64,000 nt of DNA. Origin: Adineta ricciae (Eukaryota; Rotifera; Eurotatoria; Adinetida; Adinetidae). The translations under genes were made by a program, and so were the position numbers. The stretch covers positions 141,716-205,715 of the forward strand of contig CAJNOJ010000189.1 in the NCBI GenBank assembly GCA_905250025.1, written 5' to 3'. Below the pieces are notes generated by a model. That model searched no databases, was not told where the DNA came from, and saw only the letters and a list, made by a program, of their open reading frames with translations. Below, in pieces: positions 1 to 9,583 of this stretch. The first letter of the stretch is position 1, and the number at the start of each line of letters is the position of its first letter.

Positions 1-778
1 CGTTGAAAATGTTTCATCGATAATAAATTCTTTTTCTGATTCATTTTGGACTAAAAGCAAACAATGGTTTGTCACATGTGATTTCATTCGAAATCTTCGT
101 CAAATTCGACTTTATTCAATTCCAATTTGTCGAACGGATTTTGATTTAATTCCTCAACGGAATTTATTCTCGCGATCAACGTTAACTTCAACTACAACGA
201 TGGAACCAATACAGAAACTTCAAGTTAATCTTTCGTCCGGTATGACAGAAGAAAACTCAATCCATAAAATATCCCTTCCAATCCGAGATTTATTCGACTC
301 ATCTTCTCCTTCGATATTTCCGCAAGTTGATGAGCTTCATTTTGAATTTGATGATCAATCGCCAATGAATTTGCACGAGTTAATCGCAATTGATCTCTCG
401 AGAATTGTGAAAGTTTCTTTAAATATTTATTTTGATCAAGATTCTCATCATCAAGTTGTAATCGATGCGTTAAACGATGTGTTTCAACGTATGCCAAACG
501 TTCATACTGTTTACAATATGAATCGCACAGTAAATGCGAAAATTCTTTGTTCAATTATTCCTTCGCATATTCAACATTTACAAACAAAAGTCAAGGAAAT
601 TCATCAAATGAAAATCATTTTACAGCATTTTCAGTGTTTATCGAGCGTAGAATTCGATTTTCTCGCTCGTTCGCCACATTTTCCAAAAACTATTATCAAA
701 TGGCTCAAAAAGAAGCAGATTTTATTCGAGTTTTACTGTACACAATATTCTTTACAATTGTGGCTCGACAACAACTAA
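1..778 (+). CDS. F-box-like protein, 3' part (copy A)
   Basis: The reading frame is open from base 2 to the stop at 776-778 (258 residues), with no start inside because the gene is cut by the window edge. It matches the C-terminal half of the complete gene at 19527-21224 almost residue for residue (about 95 % identical by eye), with base 1 corresponding to base 20447. The full-length copy has an F-box-like N-terminus, so this is inferred to be the same kind of protein, probably a substrate-recognition adaptor of an SCF-type ubiquitin ligase. No frameshift or stop is seen in the visible part. An AATAAA polyadenylation signal lies about 70 bases after the stop, near 850. Confidence 0.75.
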   Translation, partial: VENVSSIINSFSDSFWTKSKQWFVTCDFIRNLRQIRLYSIPICRTDFDLIPQRNLFSRSTLTSTTTMEPIQKLQVNLSSGMTEENSIHKISLPIRDLFDSSSPSIFPQVDELHFEFDDQSPMNLHELIAIDLSRIVKVSLNIYFDQDSHHQVVIDALNDVFQRMPNVHTVYNMNRTVNAKILCSIIPSHIQHLQTKVKEIHQMKIILQHFQCLSSVEFDFLARSPHFPKTIIKWLKKKQILFEFYCTQYSLQLWLDNN

Positions 779-1150
779 AGTGAACTATATTTGAATGGTT
801 GGAAACTCTCTGTGTAGTTTTGTTTGTTCTTGAAAAGTATTTTTGAAAATCAATAAATGAAGGTGACGATGGAGAAACAATACCGATAGCATAACAGTGA
901 TAATACTGCCTTTTGACATCGGTCGAAATCATGTAAGCTTTGGAATATTTCAAAGCCGATGCATAGAATGCGATCAGAATCTGTGAATGTCGATATCACG
1001 TTTTTTTTCTGCATTGAAATTCCAATGTAGAACATTGACATTTTAATAAGAGTGTCTGTTTAATTCAAGAATAAAATAATAGATAAGTAAAAATAGACCA
1101 AAAAGCAGTAAACTTGATGAATTTTGAAAAGAATATTGCCGTGCGATATG
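779..1150. other. Convergent intergenic region (copy A)
   Basis: Space between the ends of two convergent genes. It contains an AATAAA near 850 and is conserved at 21225-21593. No gene is supported. Confidence 0.6.
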
Positions 1151-2446
1151 CTAATTGTGTATTTGTGTCCTTTCAAGCAAAACTTCCAATTCCTCTTTTG
1201 CATTAGTATGTGCCCGTGCGATGTGCTGCGTTGTTTCCTTTGCTTCTCTTTGCAGTTCCTCACATTTATCAATGACGAGTTGGCACTGACGTGACCCGAA
1301 CTTGCAAGTTCCATAGCTTGTAAGAAAGAGAAACGACAAAGCTACAGATTGATTAGCTAAAGTAGCCTTTGCAATCGCAAGCGCTGTTCCTGCCCCTTTC
1401 ACAGCTTGAGCTCCTGAGTATAATGCGCCTGCTCCTAAACAAATGCTGGCGCCCAGAGCAACATGACCAGCCAAATCGACTCTATCCTTTCTTTGCAAAG
1501 CTTTGTTGTGATGATATATCACCTGACGTATGGTTGATTGTAATTTATCTTGTGCTGTGATGTTGGCTAGTTCAAGACGAGTAAAAGCGGCTCTGATTCT
1601 AGCTGTGCTTATGTTCGAACTTTGAATAGCTGCAATCAAGTTGCTGATGGCTTCATCAAAATCCTTCTTCACTGGCTCGAATGTGATTTTGTTCAATTCT
1701 TTGAACTGTTGATTCGCACCATAGGCAATATAAAGACCATAAGCAGCTATAGTTAGAGAAACAGCCACATTAGCGGTCAGAAAGGCCGGCGAATTGATAA
1801 TGGTCTCGATTTGGCTGCGCAGATTGATAACTTTCCGAAGACATTCAGAGCAACTGTCAGGAGCATATTTACAGATGAATTCGATAATTTGGCTCCATTT
1901 AACAGTAATTCCTGCAATTGCAATTCCACTAGCGGCCACTTTGAATTTATTAGTAACTAGAGCATTCCAAATTCGATCTTCGAGGCTCTTGTGATTATAG
2001 CGTTGAGCAGCCAAATCGTTTTGATCTTGAGACCAACGCTGGAACTGCTGCATACCTTCCGCAATCCATTGATCCAATTTAGTCACAAGTGGTTCGAGAA
2101 GCTTAGTGTTTAAAACTACATTGGCAGCAACTCCTACTCCTAATGCGACAGCTGCATTCATAGGACGTTGATCAGAATCAGGATTAGCAGTGTTCATTAA
2201 GGTATAGGTAACGACTGAAGCTGCTGCAGTACCGATCATGCTAGTTGCAGAGCGAGTGATAGAACAGACTGATGAACGGGGCTGTTGTCTGAGGGGCGAG
2301 GTAGAAGCACCAGGTGGAACGGACAAGTCATCGTCGCCATTGGACGACATGCTTTCGTTGTCACTATCAGTGTTGGCATTTTTTGGAAGATGATTCGTAT
2401 TGGACAATGGTGATGAATGATGCATCTGAAAAGTAACTATCGTCAA
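1151..2446 (-). CDS. Orphan protein with Gly/Ala-rich hydrophobic segments (copy A)
   Basis: An uninterrupted frame of about 431 codons on the minus strand. I do not recognise the family. The N-terminal 60 residues are polar and Ser/Asp-rich. The rest has at least four short Gly/Ala/Val-rich hydrophobic stretches (around residues 65-85, 100-115, 170-185, 220-245 and 325-350) separated by charged helical segments, and a C-terminal charged helix with coiled-coil character. This could be a membrane-interacting or pore-like helical protein, but no function can be assigned. The start is uncertain: a splice-acceptor-like CTTTTCAG sits directly before the ATG at 2425, and the other copy (21594-22823) has no ATG there, so a short 5' exon upstream is likely. 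The last 350 residues are about 95 % identical between the copies and frame-preserving, which argues that it is a real gene. Confidence 0.65.
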   Translation of the reverse strand: MTIVTFQMHHSSPLSNTNHLPKNANTDSDNESMSSNGDDDLSVPPGASTSPLRQQPRSSVCSITRSATSMIGTAAASVVTYTLMNTANPDSDQRPMNAAVALGVGVAANVVLNTKLLEPLVTKLDQWIAEGMQQFQRWSQDQNDLAAQRYNHKSLEDRIWNALVTNKFKVAASGIAIAGITVKWSQIIEFICKYAPDSCSECLRKVINLRSQIETIINSPAFLTANVAVSLTIAAYGLYIAYGANQQFKELNKITFEPVKKDFDEAISNLIAAIQSSNISTARIRAAFTRLELANITAQDKLQSTIRQVIYHHNKALQRKDRVDLAGHVALGASICLGAGALYSGAQAVKGAGTALAIAKATLANQSVALSFLFLTSYGTCKFGSRQCQLVIDKCEELQREAKETTQHIARAHTNAKEELEVLLERTQIHN

Positions 2447-2545
2447 TTTACATTTTCACTTTAGTAAAAAATTTTCTGCGTTTCTTGTTTTTGTTATAGT
2501 CAGTACTTTGTGTCTCCATACAAAGCATAAAAGAAATAAAGAAGA

Positions 2546-2882
2546 CCAAGTCAGACAAAAATTTGGAAAAACGCGTTTAAACACACAAAAGAGAACCGCG
2601 ATTGTGAGCTGTTAACGTTCAGTTAAAACACGTTCGAACACGCGTTTACTGGTGTTTTTTCCAACTTTCTCAGCGTGTAAACATCAGAACTTTCCTTTTT
2701 CCAACGTAAAAGCGATCTTTTAATATAGAATTCTAAAACAAGGCGTTTTCACGCTGAGAAAGTTGGAAAAAACACCAGTAAACGCGTGTTCGAACTTATT
2801 TTCACTGAACGTTAATAGCTCACAATCGCGGTTCTCTTTTGTGTGCCTGAACGCGTTTTTCCAAACTTTTGTCTGACTGGGG
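2546..2882. mobile_element. Fold-back MITE, about 335 bp
   Basis: Two arms of about 130 bases, 2549-2677 and 2750-2879, are near-perfect reverse complements (outer ends AGTCAGACAAAA... and ...TTTTGTCTGACT) around a loop of about 70 bases. There is no coding capacity. The equivalent place in the other copy (near 22965) has none of this sequence: there the flanks GAAGAGATAGCGAG and AAGATGCTTGAAG are contiguous. This is therefore a recent insertion in one copy only. A clear target-site duplication was not identified by eye. Confidence 0.8.
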
Positions 2883-3533
2883 AGAGAGGCTTGAAGAAAT
2901 GCTTGAAAAGGAAAAAACAAAGTGGAAATAAACCAGCTATGCGTCACCTATGAGTAACATAGCATAAATAACATCATCAGTGGGAAAGACTAAAGCAATG
3001 CTCATGCAAAATGCAGCTCGACCTCTCCTGTACTACTTCACCAAAGAGAGCAAGGATTTTTTTCAAATAAATAATGACGAAAAGCTTACATCAAAACTGT
3101 ACACTGAAAGTCATAAAAATCAAAGCCAACAATACCACTGACGCATCAGTACAAAGTGAACTATCTCTAGATCGTAATTAGTTAAGAACAAAATACAGTA
3201 TGTTCATGTGAATTAAGTCACTACTAAGTGTACTTTAAATTTTAACTAGTTGGTACAAAAGCTATTATGTCACTAAGCTGACTCTATTCATTGCTCACAT
3301 CCTTGTTGAATAATGAAAAAAAAGTTTCTTAACCATCATATGAAATTTATTGTGCAAGATTCTCAAATTTTCTTTAATAGTATTTTTAGAAAGAAAAAGA
3401 ATACATCCATTTGCACTCAAGATACAACAGTTTTTTTCTTTGTGTGATACAATGTCACAATGATAACAACGTAAAGATAAATGTCGCTTTGTCATAGTAT
3501 CAATTATTTCTGCTTCATCATTTTCTCTTTAAA
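2883..3533. other. Intergenic region upstream of NHL gene (copy A)
   Basis: AT-rich sequence, partly conserved at 22980-23505. It is presumably promoter and 5' UTR of the NHL gene. No gene, RNA or strong motif is seen. Confidence 0.5.
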
Positions 3534-4772
3534 ATGTTTATCATGAAGGCGATTTTCATTCAAGTTTGTATAATCCAATTGTACTTCTTAGTTGTGACAT
3601 CGATTCAACTAAGTCCGTGTGCTAAATGGAATTCAACAGGAAGGACAACGGCTGGTACAGGCACTGCTGGTTCTACTTCAACTCAACTCAATTGGCCTCA
3701 TGGAATTTTTATTCATCAGCAAACCAATTCTTTATATGTTGCCGATTCGGAAAATAATCGTGTACAAGTATTCCGATTGAATGATCAATCAATGATTGCG
3801 ACAACTGTAGCATTCAACGTATCGGATCCAACGAGTGTCTATGTCGATGACGATGAGAAAGATGGACCTATTCTATATGTTGCCATGGAAGGAAGTGATC
3901 GGGTAGAAAAATGGATGAAAGGCGCCACTGTCGGCATACAAGTGGGAAGTGAATGCCGTATTTGTTCAGGTGTTTGGTTAGATAAACAAAAGAATATTTA
4001 TGCTGCGGAAGCGGTACGATTTCGTGTAGTTAAATGGTTATCAACTACACAAGCAGAAATAGTTGTTGCCGGAAAAACCGACCAATTTGGAAATAAAGAC
4101 GAACTTTTAAATGTTTTAGGAAGTATTTATGTTCATTCGACTGATGGAACAGTTTATGTTGCAGATAGACTCAACAATCGAGTACAAAAATGGACTAAAG
4201 ATGCATCATATGGCATTACTGTAGCTGGCAATGGAATTGCCAATGATACTGCTCAATCTCTTGATAATCCATTCGGTGTTTTTGTTGATGAGGGAACAGG
4301 AGTTGTCTTTGTAGTCGATACATTCAATGAAAGAATTCAACGTTGGCTTCCTGATGCTCTTCAAGGTGAAACTATCGTTGGTGATCCTGGTAAATTTGAT
4401 TATATATTCTTGATTTTAACTGTATTTTCATATAGATTCTACTAGCCCATTCAATCAATTGAAAGGTCCGACTAGTATGGCATTTGACAGCGATGGTAAT
4501 CTCTACGTTAGTGATTCACTTAATCATCGAATTCAAAAATATGCTTTATTGGATAATTCACCATGTTCATCATCATCAGCAGGTAATTGATTATATGCGT
4601 AGTCATTTCAATTTCAATTATTTGTTTTATCTTTTTGTATACAGCAATCTTTTCGGTATTATTAAAGTAAGTTAAGCGAATGATTACATGGTTTCTATGA
4701 AAATTCTGAGATTTTTTTAGATTAAACCTTATCTTTTTATTGCCATTGTGGTTTTATTCTCGATGTGAATAA
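3534..4772 (+). CDS. Secreted NHL-repeat beta-propeller protein (copy A)
   Basis: The ATG at 3534 (a second is at 3543) begins a hydrophobic signal peptide of about 25 residues. It is followed by NHL-type repeats with the pattern LYVADSENNRVQVF / VYVADRLNNRVQKW / LYVSDSLNHRIQKY, which form a beta-propeller. Proposed exons are 3534-4389, 4436-4582, 4645-4666 and 4721-4772. All three introns are GT-AG, 46-62 bases long, and keep phase. The last two small exons encode a Ser-rich stretch followed by a hydrophobic tail, which could be a GPI-anchor signal. Reading through the third donor instead would stop at 4670. The same splice sites and frames are kept in the copy at 23506-24741. Role: extracellular, binding partner unknown. 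NHL proteins are greatly expanded in bdelloids. Confidence is high for the family and moderate for the C-terminus. Confidence 0.8.
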
Positions 4773-5012
4773 TCCGAAACGCTTTTCGTCTATTTGATGC
4801 ACTTCTATTGAAATAAACATTCCCGAAAAGATCACCGAAGGAGTATTCAGTAAAATTCGGTTACGTTTGAGTGATTCCGCTTATAATGACACATTCTCGA
4901 CTCTTGACAAAAGAAACAATATTTTAATAACGTATCTTTGTTCGCTCGTTACATTGTACACATCTAAAGGTAAGCAAAAAAAAGAATATTTAACGTTTTG
5001 TTACATACTCAC

Positions 5013-6992
5013 ATGGGCGAATCAAATGTTGATCAAATAACTAAACAATCCGACGAAGAACGTCTTCCAGCATTTATTCTTGAACAATGTCTTACTGATA
5101 ATATCCAAGAAGAACAAATCGAATATAAACTAAATGCACCTTTGTGCATTTCAAAAACTTATCAAAATGAATTTTTTCCTAATGTATGTTTATGATTTGT
5201 TTTTATCGCGTATTCATTGATTATTTGTTAATCTAGTTTCATGTGAATTACTCAGGCACATTTGAAAATCAAGAGTTATTTTTCGCTTCGATTCGAGTGA
5301 TTGCGAAAGACAGTAATGAAGAAGAAGAAGAAAGAATTGTTCAGGCATTGATTCGGTAAGTTACACTAAACATGGAAGATAAAAATAACTTTTCTTTAAG
5401 AACGAAAACTAATAATTACCATGTATCAAATAAAATGAACATAACAAATGAAGAAAATCTTCTACGAATGTTATTCAACAAAGTTCAATTACAACCAATT
5501 CAGCATTATGAAATCATTCGTCATATTAACGTAAGAGAACTTCCAACAAAACTCATGGCAATCAGTGAAAATTTGACGAGATAGAAAAATTTTCTCGACA
5601 AAGTTAAAAAGGAACGGAGATTGTCACGGAGAGAGTTTTCAGCATACCCAAAGATTCAAAAAAGACGAATCTGATCAGAAAGTAGAAGTTCATAATCCAA
5701 ACACTCTTAGAATTTATAGGAATTGACTAAAATCTTGTGAGAAATGAGTTCGAATTTATGTTTCTGAAATTCGATTATAAAGGCGAATGGAAAACTTCTT
5801 GAATTTGATCAATCTAACGATGAACAATATTCGAGTAAAATCGCTCTGATATTTCAACGTTTAAATCAAACAAGTGAAGACGAAATCTTCAATAATAATG
5901 ATTTATCCATGGAAATGGAGGATTTTCTCAGTTTCATCAGCGATCGGATCGAACTGAAAAATTTTCCGAAATATCGCGGTGATCTCGATGTGAAAACCAA
6001 TGAACACGGCATTTATTCGTATTTTACGACTTTTCAAAATCATCAAATCATGTTTAATGTTGCTCAGATGATTCCGTTAGATAAAAACAATCGAAATTTT
6101 ATTCAAAGAAAAGGTTTAATTGGGAATGCATTAATCTGTGTTGTTTTTCAAGAAGGAGGCGCAACATTTCAACCGGATTTTATTCTTAGCAAAGTCACAC
6201 AAGTTTATATCACTGTTCAACCAATCAAAATCGATTCTCAACTTTATTATAAAGTTCTTATTTCCTTTGCATTGCGCGACATGAATATTTTCTTTGGTTT
6301 TTAGATCGAAATTTGGCGTCGTAATAGCATTGAACCAATCAGAGTACCGTCTGTTGGAATTATTGAAGTAAATGAATCCTTTCGAAGTTATTTTTTAACA
6401 TTATTGTTAAATACAATGAATATTATTTTGAAAAACGAATATTTCGCTAAAAGAATCATTGAACCACGACAACAATTGAGATCAGATTCAATGGATAAAC
6501 TCTCTCAATTGTTTTCTTCATATTCTAAGCCAATACCTGTCAATCTCACACAACAAGTAGCTCAACATCAACATAGTGGACTAATTCCCAAAATATTAGA
6601 AGCATTTTCAACACCTCGTCATGACACAACGAAGAAACAAATAGGAAAACCAAACTCATGGGTAACAAATTATGGAAAAGTGAAACGTTACTTATCAACG
6701 GTAAGATGAAGTTTTCGTCGGATCTTTCTGATTGTTTTTCTCTTAGAGTTCAAATAATTCAGCAACGACAGATCTTGTTGAGAATCGTGCACAACTATTA
6801 AATCCCAATTTTGAAAGATCAATTTCATCGGAATCGATTTCAAGTTTAGTTACGACTTTACCACATCATATAGGATCAAATACGGAAAAGTAATCTTTTC
6901 ATCAAATACTTTCTTTTATCTCAAACAGTTTGTTTAGATCATTTGGAAGTCATCCCAATTTGAATATTGAAGGACAATCAGTTCAAATTTAA
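5013..6992 (+). CDS. Rap-GAP domain GTPase-activating protein (copy A)
   Basis: Seven exons: 5013-5183, 5237-5355, 5401-5530, 5783-6253, 6305-6700, 6747-6889 and 6938-6992. All introns are GT-AG and phases agree, giving 494 residues. Residues about 183-365 align by motif with the Rap/Ran-GAP domain: YRGDLD, a GxHSxY-like GIYSYF, HQIMFNVAQMIP, and IGNALICVVFQEGG, whose Asn (about residue 255) is at the position of the catalytic asparagine thumb of Rap1GAP. An acidic Glu run (exon 2) precedes the domain and a Ser/Asn-rich tail follows it. It is expected to stimulate GTP hydrolysis by Rap-type small GTPases in the cytoplasm. The start is the first ATG in frame. The exon 6/7 junction is preferred over the in-frame stop at 6891 because both copies keep the downstream frame. 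Confidence 0.85.
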
Positions 6993-7837
6993 AATTTAAC
7001 TTTTTGATTATTAATCGCGCAATTTCACTAAAATATCTTGTAGAACTAACTCACTGATATCGATTATAAATGTTGCAATTGAGCAAATCAAGGAGTCAAT
7101 GATTACCGAGACAAAAGGCACTCGAATTTTTTTGGGAAATTTTTTTCTCTAATTATAATTGTTTCATCCGATGCTATGTAGGCTGCTCTCAACACAGTAT
7201 GGAAAAAGGTACATTTCTATATTATTTAAGGTGTCAATCATGACTATCGAAATAAACCAACATAAAATACGAAATTCTGTGGTATTCGTACGAGAACTGA
7301 GCCATGGTTGTTTGTTTGAGAAGGTGGAAAGTGTAGGGCGAAAACATTTTATAAATGAATTCTCAAACAGCTTATCATTTTACCATTTCTCTCAATGCAG
7401 ATGGCAACATAATGTTTATTCAACACAAAAAAATAAAATCGAAGTGCTCTTTTTTGCATTTAAAATTTTCGACAGATGTACGATGAAATAGTTTCAAAGT
7501 ACTTAAAAGAAAAAAAAAGAAAAAACAGCCATCGTAGCGAAATGTTTTGTCACACAATGTATCGGACGAACAAACTCAAATCAAAGTTTAACGTTTGTTG
7601 TTTTTAATCACGTGCACAACTGATGGTTGAAGTAGAGAGAATCTATAGTTCCCATCCATTTCTACGTGTTTATATTAATACTTGCAATACACGGGTTGTG
7701 CAAACATTCGAAGGAACAGTAAAACATGCGTGACATGAAATTTTAACTCTCTCTTTACTGTCTTCTCAATGAAATAACTACTTGTTTTGCTCGATTCTTA
7801 GATAAGTTAATATAATTTATTTTCTTGAACATCAATT
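6993..7837. other. Intergenic region (copy A)
   Basis: An AT-rich stretch between the Rap-GAP and ZIP genes. Open frames near 7159-7491 are not preserved in the other copy (26978-27790), where indels shift them. It is probably promoter and UTR sequence. No feature is supported. Confidence 0.5.
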
Positions 7838-8894
7838 ATGTGGAAACTATTCGGATTGGCTGGAAAAACTCAATCAAGATCAGCTGGTGGTGATGACGAT
7901 TCGTGTGACCCTTCGGCAGAGGATTCTGATACATATAAACTCACGTTGAGAATTATCTCTGTATTTGTCCTTCTTGTCCTATCCCTGCTCGGTGCTTCTC
8001 TTGCGATTATCTCGTCCCGAGTGAAACGTCTGCACATTAATCCTGTGATAATCAACACAGGCAAATTTTTCGGGACAGGGTATAAGCGTTAGGTATACTA
8101 AGTTATATGTTGTGAGTTACTTTTGTAGAGTCATTTTGGCAACAGGACTCATACACATGCTACCATCAGCCACAGAAGCACTCACCGATTCCTGTCTATC
8201 AGAAGATTGGAGAGCTTACGGAGCATATGCAGGTCTTTTTGCTATGTTGGCTATACTTGCCATGCAGCTTATCGAATTTTTTGCTCATCACCAATTACAT
8301 CGAGGATCGAACAAAGCCGATCCACAACCAGCTGAAGCGCCTGTCGAACATTGTGGGGAAGAAGCAGGTCATAGTCATGGTTTATCGCTTCTACAAGAAA
8401 GTTATAATCATAAGGTGAGCACCTACCTGCTCGAATTCGGTGTCGCTCTCCATTCGGTTCTCATTGGTGTGGCATTAGGCACTGAAAATGGTTCAACTTT
8501 TGTTGCTCTCTTCATTGCACTCTGTTTTCATCAGTTCTTCGAAGCGATCGCGCTCGGAGCACAGATTTCACGGTTGAATATTAAGTCCATCGTGCCAGCC
8601 ATCTTTATGATTATCTTTTTCACTTTAACCACACCGGTAGGTATTGCTATTGGTATTGGAATTCATTTCGGTACGTACAATCCAAAGTCAGTAGCCGCAT
8701 TGATGGTGAATGGAGTGTTGGATTCAGTATCAGCTGGCATTTTGATTTACGTGGCACTGGTCAATCTAATGGCTGCAGAGATGGGTGTTGGAGCACATGC
8801 ATTTTTTGCTTTGAAAAAACGATTCAAAGTTTTATATTTTGCTGCATTGTATCTTGGTGCGGCTCTCATGGCCGTTATTGGACGTTGGGCATAA
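7838..8894 (+). CDS. ZIP-family zinc/iron transporter (SLC39A1-3-like), copy A
   Basis: Two exons, 7838-8079 and 8129-8894, with a 49-base GT-AG intron (8080-8128); about 335 residues, normal for the family. The splice joins FGTG to VILATGFIHMLP-type sequence, the ZIP TM2-TM3 signature. There are about eight membrane segments. A His-containing cytoplasmic loop (HCGEEAGHSHG) precedes the two conserved metal-binding helices: HSVLIGVALG in TM4 and HQFFEAIALG in TM5, where the usual Gly after Glu is Ala. It moves Zn2+ or similar divalent metal into the cytosol across the plasma or an internal membrane. An AATAAA lies about 55 bases after the stop. It is very similar to the copy at 27791-28844. 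Confidence 0.93.
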
Positions 8895-9459
8895 AAGACC
8901 TTGAACTTATTTGCTTAGTTCCAAATAGAGAATATTTTTTCCTTTAAATCAAATAAATAGTTAGACCATATGAGTCATATATCTATATTGGAATAAACTA
9001 AGTGGACGAAGAAGAATAAATTTGTCTCACCAGTAAGAAAACTGAAAACGAACGTCGACTGAAATTTAATCTACTTTCATGGGCTTATATAGTGACACAA
9101 ATGTTGATTCGTTGATCACAGGGGGTGCCGTTTGCTTCTGTTCTACAGAGAAAGAACATTTTGTTTACTTTGATAGGCACCCCCTGTATTGTATGATGAC
9201 GTTCTCGTTAAACGTAGTCGTCTCTGACGATCAACAAAAATGTCCTTGCACAACTTCTAAACACTTCTCTTGAAGACTCATCATAGTTATTTTTCACGTC
9301 AATTATCCAAATTCGTTTCTATTTACTGAGAAGTAAGATGGTTGTGAAAGCGACTCTTAGATTTGTAATAATGACCTGACTTTGAAGAAGTGCTTCATAA
9401 AACAATATTAAAGTCACATTCATTAGGTAATATTTAATCGAGCAAAGATAGCATCTTGT
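8895..9459. other. Intergenic region downstream of ZIP (copy A)
   Basis: 3' UTR and flank of the ZIP gene, colinear with 28845-29380. It contains the small hairpin at 9119-9186. No gene is seen. Confidence 0.5.
9119..9186. repeat. Short inverted repeat with 11-base arms
   Basis: CAGGGGGTGCC at 9119-9129 is reverse-complemented exactly at 9176-9186, with 46 bases between. The other copy (29069-29134) keeps the right arm and has one change in the left. It could be a miniature fold-back element or a structured 3' UTR. Confidence 0.5.
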
Positions 9460-9473
9460 ATTCGATCGATTTC
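9460..9473. repeat. Target-site duplication, 5' side of LINE
   Basis: ATTCGATCGATTTC occurs here directly before the LINE sequence and again at 41115-41128 directly after its (TTA)n tail. The uninterrupted copy at 29381-29393 has the site once. Confidence 0.75.
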
Positions 9474-9583
9474 ATTCCTTCTTTTATCGAGCTACGATAA
9501 GCCACACAAATTTTTCTTCGCTCTTCGTCTCTCTCTCAGCTACTGACAGTGAGTCACCGGCACCGGTACGATTGCTGCAATAA

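Noticed and set aside
7159..7491. A 110-codon plus-strand frame and its neighbour at 27339-27608
   Set aside because: The frames differ between the copies because of indels in A-rich runs and show no domain. Treated as non-coding.
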